A DNA stretch of 64,000 nucleotides, taken from Venturia oleaginea. Lineage: Eukaryota; Ascomycota; Dothideomycetes; Venturiales; Venturiaceae. Both the position numbers and the translations under genes were made by a program. This document shows positions 29,480 through 38,747 of the stretch, piece after piece (position 1 is the first letter of the stretch; each line of letters begins with the position of its first letter). The notes under the pieces were generated by a model. That model made no database searches and was not told the origin of the DNA. It saw only the letters and a list, made by a program, of their open reading frames with translations. The stretch is taken from assembly GCA_013176395.1 (NCBI GenBank), contig JABMLP010000027.1:1-64000 (forward strand), in the 5' to 3' direction.

Positions 29480-31310
29480 ACGTACTCCACCACCCAACTG
29501 CTCAAACCATCCAACCGCTCAAATTTCTTGGCACGACCATCTCATGTTACGACTCTTTAATTTTTTCGTTATCAACAATAGATTCTAAGTCCGTCGTGCT
29601 ACTATCTGATTCAGAAGATATCTCGATATCTTTTTTACGAGTTCGCGCATTATGCCCAGTTACGCCGCAGTTCCCACAGCGCCGTTCAGTTGGTCGGGCT
29701 ATTTCTTGATCACCGATACCACGAGCCTTCTTCGATCCCTGAGGCGCTACAGACGCCTCTGCAGCTACCTGCGCTGCTGCAGTCCCATACTCCATAGTAC
29801 CACCTTGCTGAACCCGCTTCCTTTTGCGCGATTTTCGCTTCGTTATTACTGCCAATTGCTCTTCAAGCTCGTGGTTGCGCGCAACGAGTAGAGCGTTTTG
29901 GTGAAGCATCAATTCAGCGCCCTTAACAAGCTGGGAAAGGCCAGCCTGCGCAGTAACTGGTGACCGAGTAAAAGAGTCGCTTACGAGCTTGGATTGGGAT
30001 CCAAATTCATGAGTATTGCTTGGAGTCTTTGACTGCCACGGCGTTTCTGGGAGACGGGGTTCTGGCGAGGTACGTAGCCGTACTTCAAGGCGGTCCAATA
30101 CCGCCTGCGCGTCGATAGGGACTAGCCCTACTGCCTCAAAGGCCTTTTGACAATTCTCTTTTGTAAACACGTCGAAAAACGCGTCTTTGAAGGCAGGGAG
30201 AAAGCCTTCCTTGTTGATATGGTACACGCGTCGGCGCGCCAAGTCTCGGACGCGTTGGGAGTACTTGCGCTTCAACGGCGAGAAGCAGACCACGTCAAGG
30301 GGCTGGAGTATATGCGACGAGTGCGATGGCATGCAGAGGGTTAGGATCTTATTTTCGAGGCAGTAGTCCTTAAAATTCTGGTTGAGATGGCTCTCATGGC
30401 CGTCCAAAATGAGTAGCCTGTACCCCCCCACCTGCCGCGCCTTTGTATGCGCGTCAAAATGCTTCAACCACTCAAGACCAAGCGCGTTATTTGTGCAGCC
30501 GTTCTCAGAGACTGAAAGCTTCCAATTGCGCGGTATATCTGCTTCCTCGTACCACGCAGAGATGTGAACGCGTCCTTTATAGATAATGAAGGGTGGGGTT
30601 GCATACCCAGCGACGCAGATACTCTGGATAACCGTAACCAATTCGCGATCGCCCGGCTGAATGAGTTCCGGCCTTGTACGTCTCTCGGAGGCTGTAACGA
30701 CCTTCATTGACCCAATAACACCCATTTGGAAGCCAATCTCGTCAAAGTTGTATGTATCCTCGTCGTGGACGCCGTACTTGGCTTTGGTATCTGCAACGAG
30801 CTTGAACCACGCGCCAATAATCTCTGGATCTTCCTGTAGTATCCTCTGCCTATCCTTGGCTCGATTGAAGGCCATCTTGAGCTCATCTGAGCGCGTAACG
30901 AACCTCTCAGCCCAGTTTTTGCCCACTGGCTCTCCACCGCGTATAGCTAGCAGTTTATCGGCCATATCTGCTACCTCACAAAGCCGGGGCGCCAATCCTC
31001 GCGAATCGAGGTCAAGGATGTATCGGGCAAGCGTTTGCTCTTCGGTAAGGGTAAGTTTCCGACCATTTGGTGGTGTTTCGAGGATAAATGGGACTCCTTT
31101 AACGCGCTCAGAGAGGATTCGCTGTTTAACGTCAAAGGCACGAGCGGCGGCCCGTTGGCTTCGGAATTGGCCGGCTTGGAGGGCTTGGAGTGCGAGCTGG
31201 ATTCTCCCTTCGTGTTGGAGTAATAGTGCGCTTCGTTGTTCAGATATAATCACATAAGAGGAATGGTAGAAGTCTTGGCAGATTTTGAGCGGTTGGGTGG
31301 TGGAACACGT
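29480..31310 (-). mobile_element. Pogo-like transposon, full length, left-arm copy
   Basis: 1,831 bases. Terminal inverted repeats of about 26 bases: ACGTACTCCACCACCCAAC at the left and the reverse complement of ACGTGTTCCACCACCCAAC at the right. TA on both sides (29478-29479 and 31311-31312), the target duplication expected for Tc1/mariner elements. One open transposase gene. Mirror copy at 40204-42034. Confidence 0.92.
29547..31253 (-). CDS. Pogo-family DDE transposase (568 aa), left-arm copy
   Basis: Cuts and pastes its own element in the nucleus. Residues about 10-60: psq-type helix-turn-helix (FRSQRAAARAFDVKQRIL). Residues 65-130: Tc5/CENP-B-type DNA-binding domain ending in NWAERFVTRSDELK. 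Catalytic motifs: YNFDEIGFQMG (first Asp), LLILDGHESH (second), HILQPLDVVCFSPLK (third). The C-terminus has a coiled coil and a zinc-knuckle-like CGNCGVTGHNARTR in which the last expected cysteine is replaced. No stop or frameshift is present, so it may be active. The first codon lies about 57 bases inside the element terminus. The right-arm copy (40261-41967) encodes the same protein. Confidence 0.93.
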   Translation of the reverse strand: MIISEQRSALLLQHEGRIQLALQALQAGQFRSQRAAARAFDVKQRILSERVKGVPFILETPPNGRKLTLTEEQTLARYILDLDSRGLAPRLCEVADMADKLLAIRGGEPVGKNWAERFVTRSDELKMAFNRAKDRQRILQEDPEIIGAWFKLVADTKAKYGVHDEDTYNFDEIGFQMGVIGSMKVVTASERRTRPELIQPGDRELVTVIQSICVAGYATPPFIIYKGRVHISAWYEEADIPRNWKLSVSENGCTNNALGLEWLKHFDAHTKARQVGGYRLLILDGHESHLNQNFKDYCLENKILTLCMPSHSSHILQPLDVVCFSPLKRKYSQRVRDLARRRVYHINKEGFLPAFKDAFFDVFTKENCQKAFEAVGLVPIDAQAVLDRLEVRLRTSPEPRLPETPWQSKTPSNTHEFGSQSKLVSDSFTRSPVTAQAGLSQLVKGAELMLHQNALLVARNHELEEQLAVITKRKSRKRKRVQQGGTMEYGTAAAQVAAEASVAPQGSKKARGIGDQEIARPTERRCGNCGVTGHNARTRKKDIEISSESDSSTTDLESIVDNEKIKES

Positions 31311-31312
31311 TA

Positions 31313-31637
31313 CTTAATGATGGTTTTTCGTACGGAATGAACACCGCACACGGCACGGTACTTAAAGAGAGACCACGTCTCTCTTTTCTCTTCATCTCAT
31401 TCTCACTCGCCTGAGATCGCTTCGGTTTTTGCCCGCCCACCGTCCCTTTTCAAGATGTACATAGCCTTATATAGATAAGAGGGACAGGCCTGCTTGCGGA
31501 GGATTCTGTGAGAGTCAGGCAATCCCTGAAGACTCTCCCATCGCAGGCCCTCTCCCAAACAGTCAATACAATGTGTTATTGATCCTACCTTCTTCGACGT
31601 GAATGGGTTGTGACGAAAAGCACATTAATAATCAGGC
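31313..31637. other. Spacer between the two pogo elements (left arm)
   Basis: About 325 bases of unique DNA with an inverted pair (GAGAGACCACGTCTCTC near 31365-31385) and AGTCAGGCAATCCCTGAAGACT around 31512-31535. No gene. Mirror at 39877-40201. Confidence 0.4.
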
Positions 31638-31639
31638 TA

Positions 31640-32766
31640 ACGTGTTTCACCACTCACTTGGCCACCCCACTCACTTGGCCACCCCAACCACTAAATCTCA
31701 GGTCATCGTGCGATAAACCTCCCACCAATACAGCTTTTATTAAAATAATTCTAACAATACATTCTTTACGTATTTGGGCATCGATTAATCTTATGAACTT
31801 GAATACCGCAGCCATTACATGTTGGTAATGCTCGCTGTCGTACGACGACTTCCTGATCTTGAACACTATCTCTAGAGCTATTTTCGCATCCCTCGACCAA
31901 GAACTGACCCTGTTGAGCTTGTAAAACGCCTCCATATGCAATATATATCGTCTACGATACTGTTGCTTCTGTTTTCGTCGTTGGTTCTCTGCACGAAGCT
32001 TCCTATTCTCTTCTGCAAGTATTACTGCTGAATTCATTGCGACTTGACATCCTTTGATGAGTTGACCAGTTGCTTGACTACTTGGGCTCTGAGATTGGCG
32101 ATGAAGAAGATTTCGGACGAGCTGAGCCTGCTGCTCAAGCTGAGCTATCGTACGAGGAGTTTCTGACGTCCACTGTGGCGCTACTCCATGAGGTGTACCT
32201 GGTGGTGAGGGCGTCTCTTCAACACGCTGAAACCACGCGTTGATTGTCGCTGGATCTTCGCATTTTGCACGCTGTGAATGGAATTTACGATTCCACTTCG
32301 TACAAAGCTCCGGCACAGCGTTGATGAAGCGGGATACCCAGTTCTTCCCGACTAATGACGGTGGAGGATTCGTACCGCGTTTTTCGAGTAAAGCGTTTGC
32401 CATTCGTCGTACGTCGATAATTTGGGGCGGAAATCCTCGTCGATCAAGGTCTAGGATCCACTGAACCAGAGCCTGCTCTTCATGTATTTGTAACTTTCTC
32501 TTTTGGTGGTTAGATTCGCTTCGTGGTTTACCACCTTGAAGACGAGACTGAAGTGTAGATCGAGGAATATCGTACGACGCTGAGATTTGACGTTGACTTA
32601 AATTTGGATTCGTTTGAAAGTTCTGCTTCGCAAGAAGTAATATAGCCTCTTTGCAAGCCGATCCGGGGGTTGGTGTCGACATTATCGCGATAATTGTACG
32701 AAGGGATTAGACTTTTTGGTTGGGGGGCCAAGTGAGTGGGGTGGCCAGGTGAATGGTGAAACACGT
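31640..32766 (-). mobile_element. Pogo-like element with internal deletion, left-arm copy
   Basis: 1,127 bases between TA (31638-31639) and TA (32767-32768). Termini ACGTGTTTCACCACTCACTTG and, at the other end, ACGTGTTTCACCATTCACCT, with the CACTTGGCCACCCC block repeated inside the termini. Related to, but distinct from, the larger pogo element. It inserted directly beyond the 3' flank of SSP3. Mirror at 38748-39874. Confidence 0.9.
31654..32682 (-). CDS. Catalytic-domain-less pogo protein (342 aa), left-arm copy
   Basis: Residues 1-55 carry the psq-type helix-turn-helix (SQRQISASYDIPRSTLQSRL) and 60-130 the CENP-B/Tc5-type DNA-binding domain (NWVSRFINAVPELCTKW). After CEDPATINAWFQRVEE, where the DDE core would begin, the sequence jumps to a Pro-rich linker and the coiled-coil tail normally found after the core (AEENRKLRAENQRRKQKQQ). 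The tail has an unusual extension reading into the terminal repeat. All three catalytic Asp are absent. Such a protein could bind transposon ends without cutting. Open in both arms (right copy 38832-39860). Confidence 0.85.
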   Translation of the reverse strand: MSTPTPGSACKEAILLLAKQNFQTNPNLSQRQISASYDIPRSTLQSRLQGGKPRSESNHQKRKLQIHEEQALVQWILDLDRRGFPPQIIDVRRMANALLEKRGTNPPPSLVGKNWVSRFINAVPELCTKWNRKFHSQRAKCEDPATINAWFQRVEETPSPPGTPHGVAPQWTSETPRTIAQLEQQAQLVRNLLHRQSQSPSSQATGQLIKGCQVAMNSAVILAEENRKLRAENQRRKQKQQYRRRYILHMEAFYKLNRVSSWSRDAKIALEIVFKIRKSSYDSEHYQHVMAAVFKFIRLIDAQIRKECIVRIILIKAVLVGGLSHDDLRFSGWGGQVSGVAK

Positions 32767-32876
32767 TATTAAAGATGCTTGTATCCATCGCCTTCTATCC
32801 TCGCATTCCTCTCCTCTCCCATCGCCCTCCATCCTTATATCCCTCCCTCTCTTGTCCCCTCCCCTCCCTCATCTAT

Positions 32877-33071
32877 CTATTTAGGACAACACCACTCAGC
32901 AACCGTTTTCCCATCAGGAGATTTGATATAATCCAGAAAACATGACGTTTTCCCACATGCCATATCGCATATATTTTCGTTCCATCTGCAAAACTGACTC
33001 GGGCGTTTCTGTGCGTTGGCGTGGATGGCAATGGTGAGGAGGGTGAGCGTAATAGAGTGGAGGAAGTACAT
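32877..33071 (-). CDS. Small secreted six-cysteine peptide SSP3, left-arm copy (64 aa)
   Basis: Signal peptide MYFLHSITLTLLTIAIHANA, then a mature peptide of about 44 residues with C-x6-C-x3-C-x4-C-x16-CC ending WCCPK. Intronless and undamaged. The shared upstream motif lies at 33364-33383 on the same strand, about 290 bases before the start. G/A-rich DNA on the coding strand follows the stop (32790-32876 in complement). The identical copy SSP3-R is at 38443-38637, so the gene is present twice in head-to-head orientation through the inverted duplication. Confidence 0.8.
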   Translation of the reverse strand: MYFLHSITLTLLTIAIHANAQKRPSQFCRWNENICDMACGKTSCFLDYIKSPDGKTVAEWCCPK

Positions 33072-33363
33072 CGTAGTGGTTGTCGGTAAGAGTTTGTATG
33101 TTTGATCAAAAGAATTGAGGATAGCTGATTTGAGATTGGTCGTGAAGACTAGTAAGGAATTTGAGATGGAGGAGAGTTTGGATCCGTAGGCTCTGATAGA
33201 AATATCTGCAGAAGGGGGAGTGTGTATTTGTGGAAGACCGGGGCTTGATATTAATGGCCACTCCTAACTTCTATGAGTTAGACTTAGAAATATTCATCTC
33301 GATAGAGTCACAGAACCTATTCATTGGATGCATGGATGAATGGATGAATGCAGGGCCTGTGAA

Positions 33364-33383
33364 CGACATTAATTTGCGGACGG
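33364..33383 (-). promoter_or_regulatory. Shared SSP upstream motif (SSP3, left arm)
   Basis: On the minus strand: CGTCCGCAAATTAATGTCG. Same as 38131-38150 in the right arm. Confidence 0.5.
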
Positions 33384-33520
33384 GCGATTGAGTTGTGTAT
33401 AAAACGGCCTCCGAAAGCTCATGATCTCATCAGCTGCGATACGGACGATATTCGTATAGGGATCGATTCCTATCGACCTACATTGTCGTTTGTGTATCAA
33501 CGTAGATATTCTTTAAGTTT

Positions 33521-33548
33521 TCTGACTGACTGACTGACTGACTGACTA
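33521..33548. repeat. (CTGA)n microsatellite (left arm)
   Basis: Seven units of CTGA next to the duplicated SSP intergenic segment. Mirror at about 37966-37993. A degenerate form (TGACTACTGACTG) lies at 15972-15987. Confidence 0.85.
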
Positions 33549-33592
33549 GGATAAGTAACGCCTGCAACTCCAGTAATCCAGGCACATCAAGG

Positions 33593-35901
33593 TAGGGTCC
33601 CCACGGAGCGGTGTCAAACGGGTTGGGTCGGTTGAGGGGCGGTGCGGGGCGGGTTTAGGTCCTAGACTCCAACCCGACCCGCCCCCGCCAAGGCTAGGGG
33701 CACCGTTTGCTAAAAGGGGCGGGTTCACGTGACTAACCCCGTTACAACCTGTATTTGATACGTATACAATACGCACACAATACAGCAACGTAGAAACACC
33801 GAAAAATGATCTCCTGTTAGTCTCCTGATTGTCAACAGTAGTCTAACAGTAGTAGAATCTCAGGCTGTGGTATCTCAATTCTCAAGGTTCAAGTGGCAGT
33901 GGAATCAGTCTATTTTACTATCTTTGACGTGATCGTTTGCGCGCTGGCTCATCATCCTCGTCCCTAACATTCCGTACCATGGCTAGAAGGCTCGAACTGC
34001 TTCTTTGAAGTGCTGGTGGTGCTCTTGCTGTTGCGATGCGAGTACTGCTACGAGTCCGACCACGTTTGTTCTCACGCGTAATAAGACGATGAACACGCGC
34101 ACGCCTATTTATTCGATCTCGAGCGCTATTAACCATCTCAAGCCTACCATCCAAAAGCCCTTCCTCATCTCGCCGGAGACCATTCCTCAGTAATTGAGGG
34201 TCAGTAGAAGCAACCTCAACCACAGGAACATCATCTGGATCAGCATCATCCTCGCCGTCACTGATGTCGTTGAGGGCCACCATCTGCTCAATGAAGACCG
34301 CCAGTGTATCGTCGCAGTCTATCCTCTCATCTTCCAAATCCTTGTCTGTCACCTGATTCGCCCTTGCTTGGATTGAGTAGTATTCCAATACATGTTGTCT
34401 CTCGCCGACTGTTTGCTCATGGTTACTAACCATTAACGCGCCGAGAACTGGTGCTGAATATGTCTTGTTATTCGTGTTGAAGTTACTTGCAATACTGAAC
34501 TCGCATTCAATACCAACACCAGCTGCCTGGATGGCAAAGATGTCCCTAACCATTATTGCTATGCGTGGGAAACGCGGCTCAATAAGCTTCCATTGATCGA
34601 ATGGTGCCTTTAACTTTGGGTTTGCATTATCTGTGAAGCATTGCTGCATTAGTAACTACTAGGAGACTATCAGGGCATCAAGCTAAGTACTTACTCCACG
34701 AGCGATAATCCTCAAACTCTCTATATGCATCGGACACAGGTTGCGATCTCTCAGCCGCTGGTATTGGGTCCGAAGCTATATTGTACGAGTCTACAACGCT
34801 ATCGAGGCTAATTGTTTGTGGCTGAAGCCGTGTTGGTAGGGCGAGGCAACGTACTGATGGGGTAAGGTGCGCATAGTCGCGGTAATAAAGACTCTTTAAT
34901 TCATCCCAGTAAACGCCTGCCAGTCAAATGGGTCGTCTTGTGAAGGTACCCACTCAGGGCGTAACCAAGTATCGAGTTTGTGACGAGGTTCGAGAAGGAT
35001 TGCCATGCCGTACAGCTTTCCAGCCTGTGTATTTGTTGTTGCACTGTAGTAAACCTGTATCTTCTCCTTCGCCGAGGCAATTGCCTGCCTAATCTCTCTT
35101 TTCCAGCGACGCGTTTTCCCTTCAAGCACCTGTTCCGCATTCTCAAGGTGTGTATAGAGGGCGTTGTAGATGGTGTATACTTGGTGGATGGTAGGGTGAC
35201 GTGAGGCGCCGATGAGCGACGTGTATACTGCAAATGGACGGAGAATAGCGATGAGTTGATTTGTCTCCATTCATCGTCATTGAGGGTAAGGTGGGGGCAT
35301 TCCTTCTTTGTGTATGTGGTAACGGGTTCCCTCAGCTTGTACACGCGTACTAACATGTAGAAGGTCGAGTCCTATCTCGTAGCGACATCTTGTATGCATC
35401 TAAGGATTCGGAGGGTAGTATTGTTGGCGGGGCAGATCGTGCGGTACCAAGCAGTCTGGATCCCAACGAAGGTAAGGAATCGTCCCTCGCTCGAATTGAT
35501 GAATATAGCGATTTGACGGGTCTTTGCGATAGTATATGGTAACTACGACGGAACTTAGCAATAATAGACTATCAAGTGACTATTAGGAGCCTTACATCGC
35601 GTTGAGTATTGCCAACAATTTCACCCCTTGCCAAAGCCATAGCCATTTTCTCCTCTTCCTCCAACCAATTCTTCACAAACTCGTCCTTCGGTCGGATCTT
35701 GATGTCGGTAAGTAGGCCATTGGGGCCGAATTGGATAACGTGAGAGAGGCAGGGACATAACGCGATCTCGTTTGCGATCCCGGTGGACTCGCATAGTCTC
35801 TCAATAGTCAGGTTGATTGACCTGGCCATCGTTTGGTTATTTGACGCATTATCCGTGGTAAAAGCAATAACCCTCTCGAAAAGATCAAAGTGCTCAAGCC
35901 G
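33593..35901 (-). mobile_element. hAT transposon, 3' half (left arm plus palindrome loop)
   Basis: The end TAGGGTCCCCACGG is followed by GGGCGGGT-rich terminal DNA. The minus strand encodes the middle and C-terminal half of a hAT transposase. The element has no 5' half: at 35902 it runs straight into the mirrored copy of itself. The loop 35614-35901 is the only part of this hAT present once. Confidence 0.85.
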
Positions 35902-35913
35902 GGCAATACTCAA
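33918..35913 (-). pseudogene. hAT transposase, middle and C-terminal parts, decayed (left arm)
   Basis: From upstream: a segment at 35572-35913 with the catalytic AFTTDNASNN and a conserved CPCLSHV; a possible intron beginning GTAAGG near 35594; then QDVATR followed by a TAG stop exactly where Trp is expected (about 35370); VYKLREPVTTYTKKE; a frame change near 35265; METNQLIAILRPF to PRHKLDTWL; a second probable intron near 34640-34700; and the dimerisation domain RFPRIAIMVRDIFAIQAAG with GIECEFS (33918-34649). The stop and first frame change occur in both arms, so the gene was dead before the duplication. The dimerisation part is open here but shifted in the right arm. Confidence 0.8.
35614..35901. 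other. Loop of the inverted repeat (unique 288 bases)
   Basis: Single-copy hAT coding DNA between the arms. The arm bases next to it are GGCAATACTCAACGCGATG and complement. Pairing ends at 35613/35902, because the next bases differ (A against C). Confidence 0.9.
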
Positions 35914-36112
35914 CGCGATGTAAGGCTCCTAATAGTCACTTGATAGTCTATTATTGCTAAGTTCCGTCGTAGTTACCATATACTATCGCAAAGACCCGTC
36001 AAATCGCTATATTCATCAATTCGAGCGAGGGACGATTCCTTACCTTCGTTGGGATCCAGACTGCTTGGTACCGCACGATCTGCCCCGCCAACAATACTAC
36101 CCTCCGAATCCT

Positions 36113-37596
36113 TAGATGCATACAAGATGTCGCTACGAGATAGGACTCGACCTTCTACATGTTAGTACGCGTGTACAAGCTGAGGGAACCCGTTACCACA
36201 TACACAAAGAAGGAATGCCCCCACCTTACCCTCAATGACGATGAATGGAGACAAATCAACTCATCGCTATTCTCCGTCCATTTGCAGTATACACGTCGCT
36301 CATCGGCGCCTCACGTCACCCTACCATCCACCAAGTATACACCATCTACAACGCCCTCTATACACACCTTGAGAATGCGGAACAGGTGCTTGAAGGGAAA
36401 ACGCGTCGCTGGAAAAGAGAGATTAGGCAGGCAATTGCCTCGGCGAAGGAGAAGATACAGGTTTACTACAGTGCAACAACAAATACACAGGCTGGAAAGC
36501 TGTACGGCATGGCAATCCTTCTCGAACCTCGTCACAAACTCGATACTTGGTTACGCCCTGAGTGGGTACCTTCACAAGACGACCCATTTGACTGGCAGGC
36601 GTTTACTGGGATGAATTAAAGAGTCTTTATTACCGCGACTATGCGCACCTTACCCCATCAGTACGTTGCCTCGCCCTACCAACACGGCTTCAGCCACAAA
36701 CAATTAGCCTCGATAGCGTTGTAGACTCGTACAATATAGCTTCGGACCCAATACCAGCGGCTGAGAGATCGCAACCTGTGTCCGATGCATATAGAGAGTT
36801 TGAGGATTATCGCTCGTGGAGTAAGTACTTAGCTTGATGCCCTGATAGTCTCCTAGTAGTTACTAATGCAGCAATGCTTCACAGATAATGCAAACCCAAG
36901 TTAAAGGCACCATTCGATCAATGGAAGCTTATTGAGCCGCGTTTCCCACGCATAGCAATAATGGTTAGGGACATCTTTGCCATCCAGGCAGCTGGTGTTG
37001 GTATTGAATGCGAGTTCAGTATTGCAAGTAACTTCAACACGAATAACAAGACATATTCAGCACCAGTTCTCGGCGCGTTAATGGTTAGTAACCATGAGCA
37101 AACAGTCGGCGAGAGACAACATGTATTGGAATACTACTCAATCCAAGCAAGGGCGAATCAGGTGACAGACAAGGATTTGGAAGATGAGAGGATAGACTGC
37201 GACGATACACTGGCGGTCTTCATTGAGCAGATGGTGGCCCTCAACGACATCAGTGACGGCGAGGATGATGCTGATCCAGATGATGTTCCTGTGGTTGAGG
37301 TTGCTTCTACTGACCCTCAATTACTGAGGAATGGTCTCCGGCGAGATGAGGAAGGGCTTTTGGATGGTAGGCTTGAGATGGTTAATAGCGCTCGAGATCG
37401 AATAAATAGGCGTGCGCGTGTTCATCGTCTTATTACGCGTGAGAACAAACGTGGTCGGACTCGTAGCAGTACTCGCATCGCAACAGCAAGAGCACCACCA
37501 GCACTTCAAAGAAGCAGTTCGAGCCTTCTAGCCATGGTACGGAATGTTAGGGACGAGGATGATGAGCCAGCGCGCAAACGATCACGTCAAAGATAG
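36113..37596 (+). pseudogene. hAT transposase C-terminal half, decayed (right arm)
   Basis: Mirror of the left-arm hAT gene: the same TAG in place of Trp (about 36145), the same frame change between VYKLREPVTT and METNQLIAILRPF. In addition a base is missing just before the dimerisation domain (CCAAGTT, 36896-36902), so the domain is open only from MVRDIFAIQAAG (36961). The hAT terminus of this arm is at about 37921. Confidence 0.8.
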
Positions 37597-38130
37597 TAAA
37601 ATAGACTGATTCCACTGCCACTTGAACCTTGAGAATTGAGATACCACAGCCTGAGATTCTACTACTGTTAGACTACTGTTGACAATCAGGAGACTAACAG
37701 GAGATCATTTTTCGGTGTTTCTACGTTGCTGTATTGTGTGCGTATTGTATACGTATCAAATACAGGTTGTAACGGGGTTAGTCACGTGAACCCGCCCCTT
37801 TTAGCAAACGGTGCCCCTAGCCTTGGCGGGGGCGGGTCGGGTTGGAGTCTAGGACCTAAACCCGCCCCGCACCGCCCCTCAACCGACCCAACCCGTTTGA
37901 CACCGCTCCGTGGGGACCCTACCTTGATGTGCCTGGATTACTGGAGTTGCAGGCGTTACTTATCCTAGTCAGTCAGTCAGTCAGTCAGTCAGAAAACTTA
38001 AAGAATATCTACGTTGATACACAAACGACAATGTAGGTCGATAGGAATCGATCCCTATACGAATATCGTCCGTATCGCAGCTGATGAGATCATGAGCTTT
38101 CGGAGGCCGTTTTATACACAACTCAATCGC

Positions 38131-38150
38131 CCGTCCGCAAATTAATGTCG
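38131..38150 (+). promoter_or_regulatory. Shared SSP upstream motif (SSP3, right arm)
   Basis: CCGTCCGCAAATTAATGTCG, about 295 bases before the SSP3-R start. A CACAAATACACACTCC element like that of SSP1 follows at about 38283. Confidence 0.5.
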
Positions 38151-38442
38151 TTCACAGGCCCTGCATTCATCCATTCATCCATGCATCCAATGAATAGGTT
38201 CTGTGACTCTATCGAGATGAATATTTCTAAGTCTAACTCATAGAAGTTAGGAGTGGCCATTAATATCAAGCCCCGGTCTTCCACAAATACACACTCCCCC
38301 TTCTGCAGATATTTCTATCAGAGCCTACGGATCCAAACTCTCCTCCATCTCAAATTCCTTACTAGTCTTCACGACCAATCTCAAATCAGCTATCCTCAAT
38401 TCTTTTGATCAAACATACAAACTCTTACCGACAACCACTACG

Positions 38443-38637
38443 ATGTACTTCCTCCACTCTATTACGCTCACCCTCCTCACCATTGCCATCCACGCCAACG
38501 CACAGAAACGCCCGAGTCAGTTTTGCAGATGGAACGAAAATATATGCGATATGGCATGTGGGAAAACGTCATGTTTTCTGGATTATATCAAATCTCCTGA
38601 TGGGAAAACGGTTGCTGAGTGGTGTTGTCCTAAATAG
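38443..38637 (+). CDS. Small secreted six-cysteine peptide SSP3, right-arm copy (64 aa)
   Basis: Identical to SSP3-L, with the same start context (CACTACGATG) and stop. Here it is on the same strand as SSP1, SSP2, SSP4 and SSP5, so this orientation may be ancestral. Directly after the stop comes G/A-rich DNA (38641-38720) and then the pogo derivative at 38748. The complete upstream unit (motif, TATA-like region, leader) is inside the arm, so both copies could be expressed from the same kind of promoter. Confidence 0.8.
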   Translation: MYFLHSITLTLLTIAIHANAQKRPSQFCRWNENICDMACGKTSCFLDYIKSPDGKTVAEWCCPK

Positions 38638-38747
38638 ATAGATGAGGGAGGGGAGGGGACAAGAGAGGGAGGGATATAAGGATGGAGGGCGATGGGAGAG
38701 GAGAGGAATGCGAGGATAGAAGGCGATGGATACAAGCATCTTTAATA

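Larger units (their letters stand above)
29478..35613 (+). repeat. Left arm of a 12.56-kb inverted repeat
   Basis: The arm is repeated in reverse complement at 35902-42036. Positions x and y pair as x+y=71514 in the outer part and 71515 in the inner part, because one base is missing from the right arm near 36900. All encoded frames agree between arms except at that point. The outer end is the TA next to the terminus of a pogo element. The inner end lies within a hAT gene. Confidence 0.97.
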
